Shown: positions 10,905-23,393, numbered from the stretch's first letter. The stretch: 64,000 nt of DNA from Mytilisepta virgata (GCA_028015205.1 CM051511.1:35394001-35458000), one strand, 5' to 3'. Notes: generated by a model from the letters alone, not told the origin. Translations and numbers: made by a program.

Positions 10905-12110
10905 TTTGTTTTGCAAACTTAGACTCTTAGAATACTTATTATCTATATATATATCTTAGTTTCGTATAGTAATTTCGATGTGTATGGTACAACTTTTGCA
11001 TCGACATGACAATGATTCCATGGTTTTAATATTTCAGCCCAGTTGTTCATAAGAAGCTATAACAAGTGTGTTTATTCAAGAAAAAATATTTATCTCCTTC
11101 ATTGGAAGCTCTGTGCTTAGCCCCATGAGACAGTTTTGTTTTTGTTTTCCTTCAGTGGTTATGCAACATTTGAATCAGCTCGATAAAATAAGGTTATTGT
11201 TTCTCCTTCCCACATTTTTGCACAGCCTACTGTTCATAAGACAATGTCTGTCGAAATGTGAAAATTTATTATCAAAAATTGAAAATTGGTATCAGTGCTT
11301 CAGGAAACTGTGGTACGCAGTTAAAACAATTTTAAACCCGTAATTAGGCTACCAGTTAAATGAAAAACATATTTAGTTGAATGCAAATATTGTTTAAGAA
11401 ATACGTGTCCAATTGCATGAATAATTCAAAAAGCATCTTGTTTCGTTAAATGATTGCAGCGTATTTTTTCGAAATAGATGATAACCAGTTCCTACTCAGT
11501 GGTTAGTGAAGATTTTCTTGCAATCATATGTTCAGATCATTTGTTTTGCAGATGTTGAAAGGCAAAACAAAATGACAATGTTCAATGACAGATAAATCTA
11601 TAATACTAAATTTACGAATTAGCCGAATAGGCGGCAAAACGCGTGGTTCAAAATAAACGATGTATGGTTCAGATTATAAAGGTTATTATCGGATTTGACA
11701 ATCTGCATTTATAAATTTTAAACTGCAGTTTTGTTCATGTGCAAATGGAATTTGCATGAACTTTTCCGGTATGAATTCTCCCAACATATCCCTTAGAAGG
11801 TTCTCGAATGCATCATTTTAACACATTGATTTAAATAAACAATTATGCACATATTTTAAATGTATTTTTGTTTGAAATTACGGAAGAAGAATAAAACAAA
11901 TTAAAAACATTCTCCTTCGAATGGGATGTTTCCGCTTCATGTATTCAGGATTGTTTTTTCAACCATTATGCAATTTCTCCTAACTATAAACATTATGAAC
12001 TTTGAAGATTATGAAGAAGTAAGGCAAAGTTCAGAGGAATTCCTAACTTAGTTGGTGTTTGGATTGCTCGGATGTTTACTTTACACAAAGTGATAAAACC
12101 AACCATTATC
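10905..12110. other. AT-rich spacer or intron, nothing recognised
   Basis: I see no family exon, terminal repeat or tandem structure. A 91-codon plus-strand ORF at 11068-11343 has no recognisable motif and reads like chance in AT-rich DNA. Confidence 0.35.
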
Positions 12111-12115
12111 CATTT

Positions 12116-12424
12116 TTACATTATTTGTCGTGTGACCTGTCTAAATATATCTCTACCATACAATTCCCTGTAAGCCCTAGATAAAAATATTTTTAACAAA
12201 TGGTCATCTTTATCATTAATGACGAAATTTATCTCGGACATCTTTATAAACGTGGAAAGCACACGCAGCCACACACTAAAAATGCTTTTATCGTCTATTG
12301 GATTTATTTGTGAAATTAAGCCTCGCTTGCCCTGCCCATGATGACAATGAACAATTGGAACAATTATTTTCCAAAAATATGCTCTACTTAACTCACGGAT
12401 TCTTTTGAAAAAGTCATCCGTCAC
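12116..12424 (-). CDS. Uncharacterised 102-codon ORF
   Basis: The ORF starts MTDDFFKRIRELSRAYF and ends RELYGRDIFRQVTRQIM. Its composition is more protein-like than most short ORFs here: charged, with regular spacing of hydrophobic residues and few low-complexity runs. I do not recognise the family and see no splice sites that clearly define an exon. It could be a fragment of a mobile element or chance. Confidence 0.2.
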   Translation of the reverse strand: MTDDFFKRIRELSRAYFWKIIVPIVHCHHGQGKRGLISQINPIDDKSIFSVWLRVLSTFIKMSEINFVINDKDDHLLKIFLSRAYRELYGRDIFRQVTRQIM

Positions 12425-12875
12425 TAGGGAAATGTTTATTCATATTCTTTTTCATATTTATTCTGAATGAAAAAGGTAATCGTTATGAAATGTGTATTTA
12501 ATGAAAGCTTTTCATCAATTTATGTGGTTGTATTTTCGTCATAGATTTTGACTATGATGGAACCTTAAGGTCCATTTTGGTAATTTTACGTGGCATACAG
12601 TCTACTTCATCAGTGGATACATCTTCGGAAGTAACGAACAACCGTATGACAATTAGGTCACGTTGACCTACATTTCACGCTTCATTGACTTTGGTTAAAA
12701 GTTTGCATTAACATCCATTTCTGGAACACTACAGCATATATAGACATGAAACTATCAGTTGATACCACCTACTTGACAGGAAAGTTTATGGGAAGCCTGC
12801 CACAACATCCACATTGAGTTCCTGTTCCACGAAAGCCATGGCCGCAAAAACTTTTTAAAGTCAATATAGCCACCA

Positions 12876-12876
<1 letters not shown>

Positions 12877-12916
<40 letters not shown>
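12877..12916 (+). repeat. Poly(A) run of 40
   Basis: This is an uninterrupted A run just before the Helitron-like hairpin. It is either a simple repeat inside the element or the tail of a retroposed sequence inserted there. Confidence 0.85.
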
Positions 12917-12918
<2 letters not shown>

Positions 12919-12926
12919 CTTATTTT

Positions 12927-12954
12927 CCCGCGCTCGCGCGGGTTCAATGTCTAG
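12927..12954 (+). mobile_element. Helitron-like 3' terminus
   Basis: A perfect GC-rich hairpin, CCCGCG CTCG CGCGGG (12927-12942), is followed by eight bases and then CTAG, with T as the next base. Helitrons end in a short hairpin a few bases before CTRR and insert between A and T, and this fits. The local GC content contrasts sharply with its surroundings. The 5' TC end was not located, so the element length is unknown. Confidence 0.5.
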
Positions 12955-13064
12955 TTAATCTTTTAAAAAAATCATTTGGCCCTGACAGATAAATCGAAAA
13001 TCTTATAAAATATTGGTTTCTGTGGTTAAGTTTCAAATCCATTTATTTAAAATGATATAGTATA

Positions 13065-13239
13065 CAGTTATTTAATGTGTAGAAAGGCAATAGACCAGAA
13101 TATTTTCCCATGGTAATGGCAACAGCCTAGTGCTCTATTGCCCGAAGCCAACGGCTGAGGACAATAGAACACTTGAGCTGTTCCCAGTACCGAGGGGAAA
13201 ATGTTCTGGTCTATTACCTGGCTACACATTCAATAACTG
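13065..13239. repeat. Long near-perfect foldback (inverted repeat)
   Basis: The left arm 'cagttatttaatgtgtag' and 'caatagaccagaatattttc' pairs with the right arm 'ctacacattcaataactg' and 'gaaaatgttctggtctatt'. The arms are over 80 bases each and meet at 'gccaacggctgagg'. A further small inverted repeat, 'gggcaatagaacg' to 'cgttctattgcatgccc', lies at 13374-13424. This is consistent with a foldback MITE. Confidence 0.75.
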
Positions 13240-13429
13240 TCTTATTACCTTATAGTAGTTTTGCGATGCACATTTTTGTATTTTCAAAGTTAGATAGAGC
13301 GATAAGAATAAAGTAATTAAATTAAATTTTTCAAAACAGTTACAATGTATTTAAAACGTCAAAAGGTCGTGGGCAATAGAACGCCACACCGGGAAATAGA
13401 ACGTCGTTCTATTGCATGCCCGATAGAAA

Positions 13430-15830
13430 ATTAAAAGTTAAATATGGTTAAAAAATATGGTTAAATATGGTAACTAATATACTATTAGGTAATAATAATG
13501 TTTACATATATTAACGAAACTATTCATTTCATTGGTAGTCGCTGGGTTATAACCCATTCAAAGATTGAATTGAGGAGTGAACAAGAATTCATTTTTGTCT
13601 ACGAATTTAATTGAAAATGTTGAGTAAAATACCCATTTATTCACTTTGCTGAATCAAAATGTATTTAAGCATAAACTTAACCTTACTGGTGCCAATTAAG
13701 GTCACTACGAATGTGGGGAGTGTAGTCTCAGTCTCGGTGCTTTGAAAATCAGTAGTCGAACATCCGTTCCTGACATGACATCTGAAAATCGAAAATTAAC
13801 TGAAAGAAACTGTTAAATCAAATATAAATTCTTTTCCAAAATTGAGTTTACGTTTTTTTAGGAGAGGTGTATTAAGGTAACGCTTAATAATACTTTGAGA
13901 AATTTGAAACTACACACATCATTTATTTTCGTGTGTGTGTTTAATGCACAAATCAAGATGTGCATCTGATCTTAGATAAACTATTTTATCTTAAAACTGT
14001 GTATTGTGCATTTGTTTCTTTACTTTAAAACCCCAGAAACGTATACGTATAGCTGTATTCATGTATTCAGTAGGAACAACACATGTTTGATACACAATTG
14101 GTAACAAAACAATTAAGGTCAGGAATGTAACCATTTGCCGAAATCTTTATTGCCATCCTTGTTTAGAAAGTTTTAAACAACCTTGTGTGAATGTCGTTTT
14201 ACTTGTTTGTTTTATTTTATTTATTTTTAATAATAAATCAATAATTTTTTTTCTAGAAGTATATATGTTTTAATTCTCTTATTTCTGTAATATTTGATAT
14301 GTGTTTTGTTTACCGATCTATTTGAATATGTCGGTTCAATATTCTCCGAACCTTTTCATGATAATGTAACAAAAAGTTTTTTTATGAAAAAAATGACGGT
14401 AAATGATGGTATTATCTAATTTATGTATAAAAGCAACGTATGATTATGTAGTAAATTCTGTAATTATGTGGGGCTGACAACTTTACAATATTAGCCTCAC
14501 CAAATGTTTTAAACTATTACAGTTAGGTATTTATTCCGAATCTGTAGTCTACATTTTGTAATTTAGTTCGAAAAGTAATATATTAACAGTATGTACAATA
14601 TGTGAATAGATTTGAAAAATTAAGATATACGAATATACTAATGTTTTGGATTAGTATGAAATTTTAACTTTTGTGAAACAGTATAGCACCATCAGTTTAA
14701 TGTGCGCTACTTTAATCAAAATATAATACTTAGTTTAAGGTACTAGATCGTGATCATACCAGAAGCTAACTCAGAAAATACAAATCAGCATTGAAATTAA
14801 CCTTCCATTGGTATTTATTCTACAGTATACATGTTCTGCAATACACAAAACTAACCTTCCCCTGCAAGTTTGGTATATATAAAAGCCAGGTTAACAGCGG
14901 AAACAATACTTTAGGCCTAAAAAGACCTGTGGTTCCGCTAACGTGTTGACAAAAAATAAGGTCGTTAGGTAGGGATTGTTTTGCTGTGGGTGGGGGGGGG
15001 GGCATATTATCTATTTATAAGAAAGTACGCCTTAAATATACTTATTACCTTCATTTTACTTTAGTATGTTTATTTGCAGGTTATTTTATATCTCTTTGAC
15101 AGGACATATTCTGGTAGAAAAGAAAGTGAGAAGACATTTTCTTTAACGAATAAAAAGTTTACAATTTTAGGATAAAATTAGCCTAAATGTAAACATTGTA
15201 AATCATGTAATTGTGTAATAATTCATAAATTAAAAAAGTTTGGTCTAAGTTACCTTATCTTTTGCTTGTTAGAGATTTTGAGAATGATTACTGGTCAGTC
15301 TCAATATATGAAGTTGCTAGTTGTGAAACTGCTATTATCTTTTATTCTTTAAGTAAGATATATATCGTTCGTTTATAATGCCGTCGTTAGATATTTCTGG
15401 ATTTTTTTGTTCTTTGTTTTTGTTTTTTGTTTTTGTTTAGTTATTTGCTATTTTGAATCTATCTGTTCTGCAATATTTTGTGTTATTGTTTCGACTTTCA
15501 ACATTATGGACCTTAAATATTATTAATGAGTAATGACTTGACAAAATGGATTGAAAAAAGGTCTGAAGTTATTTTGTGTTGATTTAAAAAGAGAAACAAC
15601 GATACACAACTACTGGTCATGATTAAAGAAATGTGTTCACAATTCAATTCAATTCAATACTTTAATAAAGTCTCATCTCTCAATATACAATATAATAAAA
15701 CATCATATACATAAGTATAAAAAGAGAGCCATTCTTTACAGAATTATAAGAGACTATATAACTTAAAACACAAAAAATCATCTGACATAAAACAAACATT
15801 GTATTTCACATTTGAGTGAAAATTACTATA
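13430..15830. other. AT-rich spacer or intron
   Basis: No exon or element was recognised. It contains G-rich runs near 14990-15001 and TTTTTGTTT-type simple sequence near 15400. A stretch around 15500-15640 ('catgattaaagaaatgtg') resembles 44590-44690. Both places lie beside a family EGF microexon or its relic, suggesting an older duplication. Confidence 0.35.
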
Positions 15831-15835
15831 CTTAC

Positions 15836-15869
15836 CTGCAGTTTTTTCCATATCTGTTTTCGGGACACC
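15836..15869 (-). CDS. Gene F EGF-like microexon, 34 bases
   Basis: The acceptor TGTTGTAG and donor GTAAGT bound an exon reading CPENRYGKNC. It enters in phase 1 and leaves in phase 2, like the 106-base EGF exon of gene B. The core CPxxxYGxNC is the half-module typical of MEGF/Draper proteins. If spliced in place of the long exon it would keep the frame and give a shortened EGF module. A decayed version is at 44717-44749. Confidence 0.6.
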
Positions 15870-16024
15870 CTACAACAGTCAAATTACGGTTCTAATGAGT
15901 GCTTAATTAATACATAAGACTGATATACTAATTTAAATGTGTGAAAATGAAGAGAAAGAGTTGTACGTATGTTATTAACTACCGTCATATGTAAAACTAA
16001 TACACAGAAGAAAAAAAACTTTTA

Positions 16025-16195
16025 GACTCGGTAAACGTCTGTAAAACGCATGGTAAACGTATGTATTTCAGGCGTTTCCTAAACATGCGTAAAACGAATG
16101 TGAATAATCATCCGTAAAACGTATAGAAATAAACGGGCGAAATTCATATCATGTGTTTTACACCCGTTTACCAAACGTACAAAAACGTCTGTATA
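16025..16195. repeat. Cluster of GTAAAACG-type motifs
   Basis: About nine copies of (c)GTAAA(A)CG and its reverse form CGTTTA(C) lie within 170 bases, for example 'ggtaaacgtctgtaaaacg' and 'gtttaccaaacgtac'. Both orientations are present, so the stretch can fold. It is not coding and its function is unknown. Confidence 0.5.
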
Positions 16196-16589
16196 ATGTT
16201 TCAATAGGGATATGCCGGCCTGAATTATTTTGGCACATATAAGTTGTTTCCCATTAAACAGAATTGTCTGCTCTTGGAAGAATGTTTCACTGGAAAAATT
16301 GTATTTTTTCTGCAAAATATGTTTTCTACCTAACAATATCCTCCATACACATTAATGATTTGATTATGGTAATAATTTGCCTTGCACAAGAATATAAGTA
16401 CACATAAACCACAGGATAGCAATTCCAAAATAAAATACTAATAATTAAAAGGGCGTTACTGTTGAAAACACATTTTAAAAAAACCTTTTATAAAAGAAAG
16501 ATTTTATTTTCAAATTCCATATGATGTAGCGATTCGGATTTAAACTTCGCTTGTCCGTATAAGCTATCCTAACTGCTATGCCCTTGATA

Positions 16590-16915
16590 TCTATCTATCT
16601 TGAACGATACGCTACGTAGCTAGCATAGCAAAATGGCGTCGATGTCAATCAAATATCGAGAAAAAAAACTTTTGTATGGAAATACTCCTATCTGCTATTA
16701 CTGCTAGAACATCGCGCCAGACTGTGTAGAAACTCGGACGCTTGGTAAAATCATATATAAAATTTGTTTTATATGTTTTTTTTTTTATTATTAATTTAGA
16801 TAAATATGACGTCATTTTCCAGCTACCATGAAATTTTTAGGGCTATCTAACCCTATGTAGCAGCTAGGCTAGCTAAGCCTTCAATAGTAAAATGCTACGT
16901 AGCAGCTACGATATT
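16590..16915. repeat. Palindrome-rich stretch with GCTACGTAGC
   Basis: The palindrome 'gctacgtagc' occurs at both ends (near 16611 and 16893). It is flanked by 'ttgaacgata' and 'gatattgaacgta', and has further 'gctagc' and 'agctaggctagctaagc' motifs. This is consistent with a degraded foldback element about 320 bases long. Confidence 0.4.
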
Positions 16916-16929
16916 GAACGTACCCAAGT

Positions 16930-17500
16930 ATCCTTTCCTTCGGGCGTTTTTCATTCTTCGCTTCCGGTCATTTCGTGTTTGTGATTTCAGGATTTAAAAA
17001 CAATGTACCAAATTTCTTGCATAGGATATTATCTATCGTTTCATTTTGGAAGACGAAATATTGTATCATTATATACTTTAAAGATACTCGTTATGACAAT
17101 GTATGAGAGTGTCAATAATGGCGTCGTTTTTATTTACAGAGTCACGTGACTTTTAATTTGAAAATGGGTCATTTTTTGTAATGTCAATCACCTGCCGTTT
17201 TTTGTTTTGCCATACATTACGTAAATATGGTTTGAGTTCGGTCAAGGGAATGTTTTAAGCGGTTTTTATTTTCATATAACTTTAATACAGATATTTTTAG
17301 CGTGCTTTTCCTACAAAATTTTATAATCAAAGTCAGCAATGATGCCGACGATTTCGTCGTCGTTGGTCAGAAAAAGGACAATTTCTTCCTTGTCAGATCT
17401 CGGGATGGAGATTTTTAAATCGGAAAAGGAATGCTGTACTTTTTTTTACGAAAACCGAGTGAAACGCAATTCGAGCGAGCACTTTCTTTGAACATTACGT
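16930..17500 (+). other. CpG-richer patch with palindromic E-box and a 50-codon ORF
   Basis: This is one of the few stretches with many CpG dinucleotides. It holds CTTCCGGTCATTTCG (an ETS-like core), the palindrome GTCACGTGAC at 17141-17150, and an ORF from the ATG at 17339 to the TGA at 17489-17491. The ORF starts MMPTISSSLVRKRTISSLSD and is serine- and lysine-rich. It could be a promoter with a first coding exon of an unseen plus-strand gene. No downstream exon could be joined to it, so this is a weak call. Confidence 0.25.
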
Positions 17501-18770
17501 GATAAAGGGGGATAATCAAGTTAACATTGTTTAAAAATGTAAACAAAGAAGGTATGAAGGTAACGATCGATCAAAAAAGGAAATAGAAATAAATTGATTG
17601 TCAAATTATATAATAAATGAATAATGTACCAGGGGGGAACGGGGGTTGGTCAGGCAGGTTCTTCCACTTACTTCCATCATTTTCTTGTGGAGGGGGTCAG
17701 AAATTTTCTGTTGAATTTAAAACTATTTTCCATAGAAATTAACAACCGAAAGCCTGGGGAGTAGCTGAAGTACTGCTATAGGGCTATTTGAGTAATGACA
17801 AATGTTAATTTTTTACAAAAACAGGACTGAAGAATTTTTTTCACTTTAATTTTGAGAAAAAAAATTACATCCTCAAATTTCTACTTAAATGGGTTGTGCA
17901 TTTTACAATGTGGAAGCTATTAAATAATGGATTTTTATATTTATTAAAACCTAAATTGTGAATTTTTGATTAAAATCAGCAAATTAAAAGAAAAAGCATT
18001 GGAAAAAAAAAAGAAAACTGTATTTAGATTAAAATTATCTTTATCCATTACTCAATTGTGAAAAACTTCTGTGAAGATCTGACATGGACAGATTTATTTT
18101 TGACAGTACATGAATTTATGCCTTCTCAATCATGTTTTTGATAAATTAATATTTTATTGTATTAATTAAGAATAATTATTATTGCTTTTTGTGTATTTGA
18201 CCTATTTCACCCCCTGTAATGCCAAAATTGGTAAAAGAAAATACACATATTTAATAGACCAATTTCTCATGCTTATTATTGAAATTTGCTGCCTTTCTAA
18301 GTAAAAAGGTAAAAATCTGGACATGAACATTAATTAAAAATCATGAAATAACAAAATAAAATCGTATGGATCAGACAAACTTTAATATGGAAGTCTAAAC
18401 CAAGATCCTTGATTTTGAAATTAAAGGCAAAGCACAAAAATTAGAAAATTTTCAACAGAATTTAAGTTAATAGGTCTATTAATGCTGTATACATGTACAT
18501 TACATGGTGAAATAATTCAGGTGAATGTAATGATAATTCTTTGAATACCAGAACACAACCAAAATGTAATAAAATTTAAAACTATACCTTGATTGAAGCA
18601 TAAACTATTCTAACTAAAAAGTCCCAGCTATGACACCAGAGGGTAAAAAACATTAAAATCATAAACGAAAAGAAAAAAGGTAACCTTAAAGGAGTTATGG
18701 CAGGCTTTTATGATCCTCTCTGATTTCACATTACAAAAAAAACTATCTTTAGGTGAAATTTCCCGTAAGA
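17500..18770. other. AT-rich spacer, nothing recognised
   Basis: It contains long A/T runs and no family motif, terminal repeat or tandem array that I can see. Confidence 0.35.
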
Positions 18771-18779
18771 TTCTAAGTT

Positions 18780-19570
18780 CTACAAGTTTAGTTGTCGTGA
18801 ACATCTCGCGATCCTGGTCATCAGTACAATTCTGAAAGAGGACCATCTAAATTTAAGTTTCAAGGAAATATTTAGATGAATTTACCATGTTGTACTAAGT
18901 TCGGCTGTCGTGCCCATGTGTACGATTCCAGCTTAATCAGCGATGCAATACATTAGCTGGGACAATACGATCTTTAAGTACAAATTTTTCTGTCGGGTTA
19001 TATTCTAAAGCTCTGATGTAGTGGACATTTTGGTTGGCAGTCCTGGTCATACTATATAGTTCTCAAAGGAAACTACCTAGGGCTACTTAAGAATTATTGC
19101 TGTCGTATTTGATTCAATGTGTTGCCTTGTTTTGGACAAAACATTTGTATGTTTATTTTGCCATAGGCTTCTATTTTAATTGAATTTCGGCTGTGGTGGC
19201 AATCTGGGTAATAGAAGAAAGAGGAACATTACTGTAAAACGTCGTTCCAATAGGCTCAATGCTTTCAGTGAGAATGATATATAGTTAAACAATATTTTCA
19301 TATTGATGAAATGCTTTAAATTTGACGGTTGTACTGTAACCATGTGGAAAGTAAGTCAACCGGACAAAAACTGACAGAGAATCTGCAACTCTAATTTTTC
19401 CATTTTAATGTAATACAATATTCTTATTTTGGCTGGTTTACCCCTTTGTTCTATGTATAGCAACTGTGGTCATGTTTTGATACTTGACACCATAAAGATG
19501 ATTGTGAAAAATTGGTTTCACAGGAGATGATTTTAAGTTTTAAAAAATCTATGTATGGACGACGGATGCC
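18780..19570. repeat. Very degenerate tandem repeat, about 120-140 bp unit
   Basis: Related motifs recur near 18787, 18901, 19100, 19190, 19326 and 19460 ('gttgtcgtgaac', 'ggctgtcgtgcccatgtg', 'ggctgtggtggcaatctgg', 'caactgtggtcatgtttt'). Each is followed by 'tcctggtca'- or 'ctaagttc'-like text. The array is old and its limits are uncertain. Confidence 0.35.
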
Positions 19571-19574
19571 AAGT

Positions 19575-22500
19575 GAAGTAATATCTCACATGTGGCCTGT
19601 TTTGGTCAGTTTAGCTAAATAAATTTCTTTGATACAAATTTGTATGCACAATATGTACACACATTTCGTCGATTCGCCTATAAGTTGTTCGAAAACCCTT
19701 AAACGTTTTAAAAACCAAATTTATTTTTTTTTGTTATTTTTGATCGTTTATTTATTACTAAATATAGTATTTATAATAATAGATAAAGAACCTGTTGTTT
19801 TATCTGTATTACATCCTTTAATCGAATACGTTTATCGCTTGACTACATTCGTCACACACACACCAGTGGAATGGATTTATAGTATTGCATCCACCTTTTT
19901 CCCCTGCCTCCAATTTTTTTAGTTTCAATACCCAGCCATCGTAATTTTGTTTTAATTTTTCATCATTTAAAGAAAGAAATAAACGCAATATCACACTATT
20001 ATAGCATAAATAAAATGTCTATATTTCGTCGACTGACGCAGTATAAGATTTGCAACTCAATGATTCCCATATCGCCCACCTCCCTGTAAAATTCCATCCT
20101 GAACACCCTTTCCATGCGACTATCATGTATTAATAAATAGGTTAAATGTTTGCCTTTATTGTCAACATCTTCCGGAGCACCTGATGTCATTCCGGGTTTT
20201 AATGGGAGTTCAGATTGATAGTGCTTTAGTTTCTGTGTTTTCTTGGTCTATTTTTATTCTTTCAGTTAGTCGCCATTCTCCTGACTTTGCCTTTTCCTTG
20301 GACTTCGAATTATAGAGCAGAAAGATAACTTCGCTGTATCACTGCGAATTTTTAATTTTGTTTATTGGCAGGAAGAAAAATACCAGGTAAATTCATTCAA
20401 ATGATGAGCGTCTTTTTTTTTTCATTACAGACATTATATTTAGATTATATCGTTTTCTCCACTTCTGTTTTGTGGGGTAATAGGAAAGAAAAAAGGGGAG
20501 ACAGGAGAAACGCCATGAGGATACATCCATTTCCCAGGTGACTGTGGTCACACCCCGGATTTTAAAATCCGTGCCACTATGCATATGAATCATCCTGATG
20601 CTAGCACACACTGATGTTTAAGTGTGTCATAACGTGATACATGTTAACAAACGTATTTAGTGCCTGCACTTTTCGACCTGTCACTCCTCACGACTCTATC
20701 TTGTTATAGGTAACTAGAGATAATAAGACGTGTGATATAGATTTTTGCCCTTTTAGTCTTTTTTATGTATTTTGTACTAAACTGAAATTGGAAATATTTT
20801 CTTCTTCTCTATGGACAATGAAATAATCGACGCTTTTAGTTTAAAAAGGACAAGATTATGAGGCTAGATTTATGTGGAAAAATTATAGATACATCGCGAA
20901 TCATAATATGGCAAAATGTTGGGTACTTTATTCATGGCATTTGCATCACGTGACTTCAGCCCTTTCAAATTACCTCCCTTAGTTGTAGAATTGTTTGAAT
21001 TACGGATAATCGAGTCTTTTTCCGTCTCGGCTCTTAAACTAAGGTTAGACTCCACTAATTATCTCAGTTTCAGAGAAATTTTTATTAATTATTAGAGATG
21101 GTAAAGTTGGGCTACATGATAAATAAATAATAAATGTCTTAACCTCAAAATTGTAATATTGACCGAAAGAGGATAGATTTTAGTTTAAAAAAATACGAAA
21201 ACATTAACTGATTTTGCTTCTGACATGTAATGGGAGGTAATAAACTGGGACTTTTGTATTGACATGTGGTGTGTACAACTTTGACAGTGATAATCAGCAC
21301 CTGAACTGGTAAGTTAAATTGTGGAGAAAAAGAGCCGGAAAAGTAAACCTTTTTTTTCCCACATATGTAATGGCATTTTATGCAGAATCTGAAAAATTAA
21401 GCCTCAATTAGATTGAAAGGCTGCATCAGACCTCAATTTTAAGCCTAAGTGGTGTGAAACTGAACATTTTGAAAGCTTTGTTTATGAAAATGTTGCTATG
21501 CCAACTAGGTTTCCATGGATATTTTTTATTTATTTTATCATGATTAAAACAATGCTTACATAATAGCCTTTCAGAATATATATACATGTATATGGGTATT
21601 ATTTACTCTGAAGATGGCACAAGGCCATGACATTTGTAAGCTCACTTCACATAAAAAATGGTACTATTAATTTATGGAGTCTAACCTAATGCGTCTACGA
21701 AAACTTCCTTTGGCGGATATTTACAAATTGTTTGTTTAATTCTGAGGAGAAAGGCTTCATATTTGAAGGATTACGCTATGGGAGACTTGAAATTATCATG
21801 TTTTAAAAATATTTTGACCGAAAAGTTACGAAAGCAGGTGAGATAAAAGTTATTTCCTCATAAAATTCATCCTCCAAAGTGGTTCTCCATATGCGGACAA
21901 TTTATATATGATCTTGCTTTGTATCTGTATTTGTAGTTTGAATTTGCATTTTCACTAATTTTGGTTAGTTCATACAGCAGTTACTAGTATACTACGGTTA
22001 CGCTTCAGTTTTTTAAACTGAATTGGCGTAAAGTTTTCGATGCTGACAATGTTCATTTGCACACGAAAAGAAAACTAATATTGTGTAGAATGTACCTATA
22101 TGCGGACAAATTGCTTATGAATTATAAGAATTTGAACATTTGCATTTTCTTATTTTTTGGGCAAGTATAATTCTTTGTAATGAATGTCATCAGAGAAATC
22201 AAAAGTGACCGCTATGCAAATTAGCAAAGTACCTGCAATTTTGCCATATGTTTACTGTGAAACGATTCTCAGTGCGAAATAAAAATTTACAGATACAGGG
22301 TAAGTATTTGTAAGACAAAATTCTGTAGAATTGAACAAAAAATTGGCTACATAAACATGTTATAATATTACACGTGACTTCTCCCTATAGGACAGAATTG
22401 GAAGAAGTTGAGTCTCATAAGAAGAGGGAAATCTCGGTTTAACATAAAGTAAAAATAAATGCTTATAAAATATCAGTAAATAACTTTCTTGAATCATTCT

Positions 22501-23055
22501 TTCAGTACATCCTCTTAGTTCCTCGTTTTTTGGGAAACAATTTCATCATTTTATTTTCTTTTAAAATTTCTTTTCTTCTGTTTTGTTGGCTGTTTTGCTT
22601 CTGGATTTGGGTGTGTGAAACCAATAATCAGTTTGTTAAAAACAGGTTAAATAGGACATGTTATTACTCTACGGTAGCAATTGTTCTTAATTTTATGATA
22701 AAGTGGTCTTATGGAAAGCCTTTTCAAAATAAAGCTATATTGTTTAAGATTAAAGGTCACGAATATATATATAAATTGCAAAATATCATGAAGATATTTG
22801 ACGAACATTCAATTAAGTATCTATATTTTACTTTGACAAAATAAAATACGAAAAATGAAGATATTTCGGGTTTTGTATATTCTAAGTGAGATCTAGAGCT
22901 CCAAATTACACTAGACAAAAAAACAATTTTTGAAACGTATCGTGTTAAAATAGAACTCAAAAGATACATTTATGTTGCAACATAACATGTGATTAGATAA
23001 ATTTTGTGTACTTTAATTCTACATAACTCACAGACTTGAAACAAAAAAATAAGGA
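19575..23055. other. AT-rich spacer or intron
   Basis: No recognisable gene was found. There is a perfect palindrome CGGATTTTAAAATCCG near 20553. Two membrane-like plus-strand ORFs (19629-19922 and 22530-22844) are leucine/isoleucine/phenylalanine-rich, as expected by chance in this composition. The region could hold undetected diverged exons of gene F. Confidence 0.35.
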
Positions 23056-23062
23056 TTCTTAC

Positions 23063-23160
23063 ACACAAACATTGTCACCGGTTAAATTTTTTCCATTACA
23101 TCCACCTGGATAAAACCAGCAAATGAAACTACAAACAAAATATGTAAACATAAAATCCAT
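23063..23160 (-). CDS. Gene F first exon (signal peptide)
   Basis: An ATG at 23158-23160 opens MDFMFTYFVCSFICWFYPG, a clear signal peptide. It is followed by CNGKNLTGDNVC and a phase 2 GTAAGA donor. This is the same architecture and phase as exon 1 of genes A and B (CNGKNLTGPDVC). All codons are intact. The next exons (CCYGYYE type and CDAxxGC type) were not found between here and 10692, so the gene is either incomplete or its other exons are too diverged to see. Confidence 0.7.
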
Positions 23161-23393
23161 TCTATTTTACTTCATACATTATGTAGATCTCCTGAAAATA
23201 GAATTATCACAATGTTTAAACTAGACGGAAATATTAATGTTATTTTGGCGTTATTTCCTTATATGTCCTGTATCCAACCTTTTGCCTTGTTTCTATATTC
23301 ATACATTTTATCAAAATAAATTATTGATTTAAATAATATTGTGTACAATTTTAATACATTTATTAAAAATGTATGAGTCTTTCAAGGAAGACA

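Noticed and set aside
19629..19922. 97-codon plus-strand membrane-like ORF
   Set aside because: Same reason: hydrophobic residues from T-rich DNA and no recognisable family.
22236..22262. Possible third EGF microexon ('catatggcaaaattgcag' before GTACTT)
   Set aside because: It resembles the 15836-15869 exon but has no CPxxx start and needs a two-base gap. Similarity is too weak to claim.
22530..22844. 104-codon plus-strand ORF with a hydrophobic start
   Set aside because: F/I/L/K/N-rich composition is what random AT-rich DNA gives. No splice, family or duplication support.
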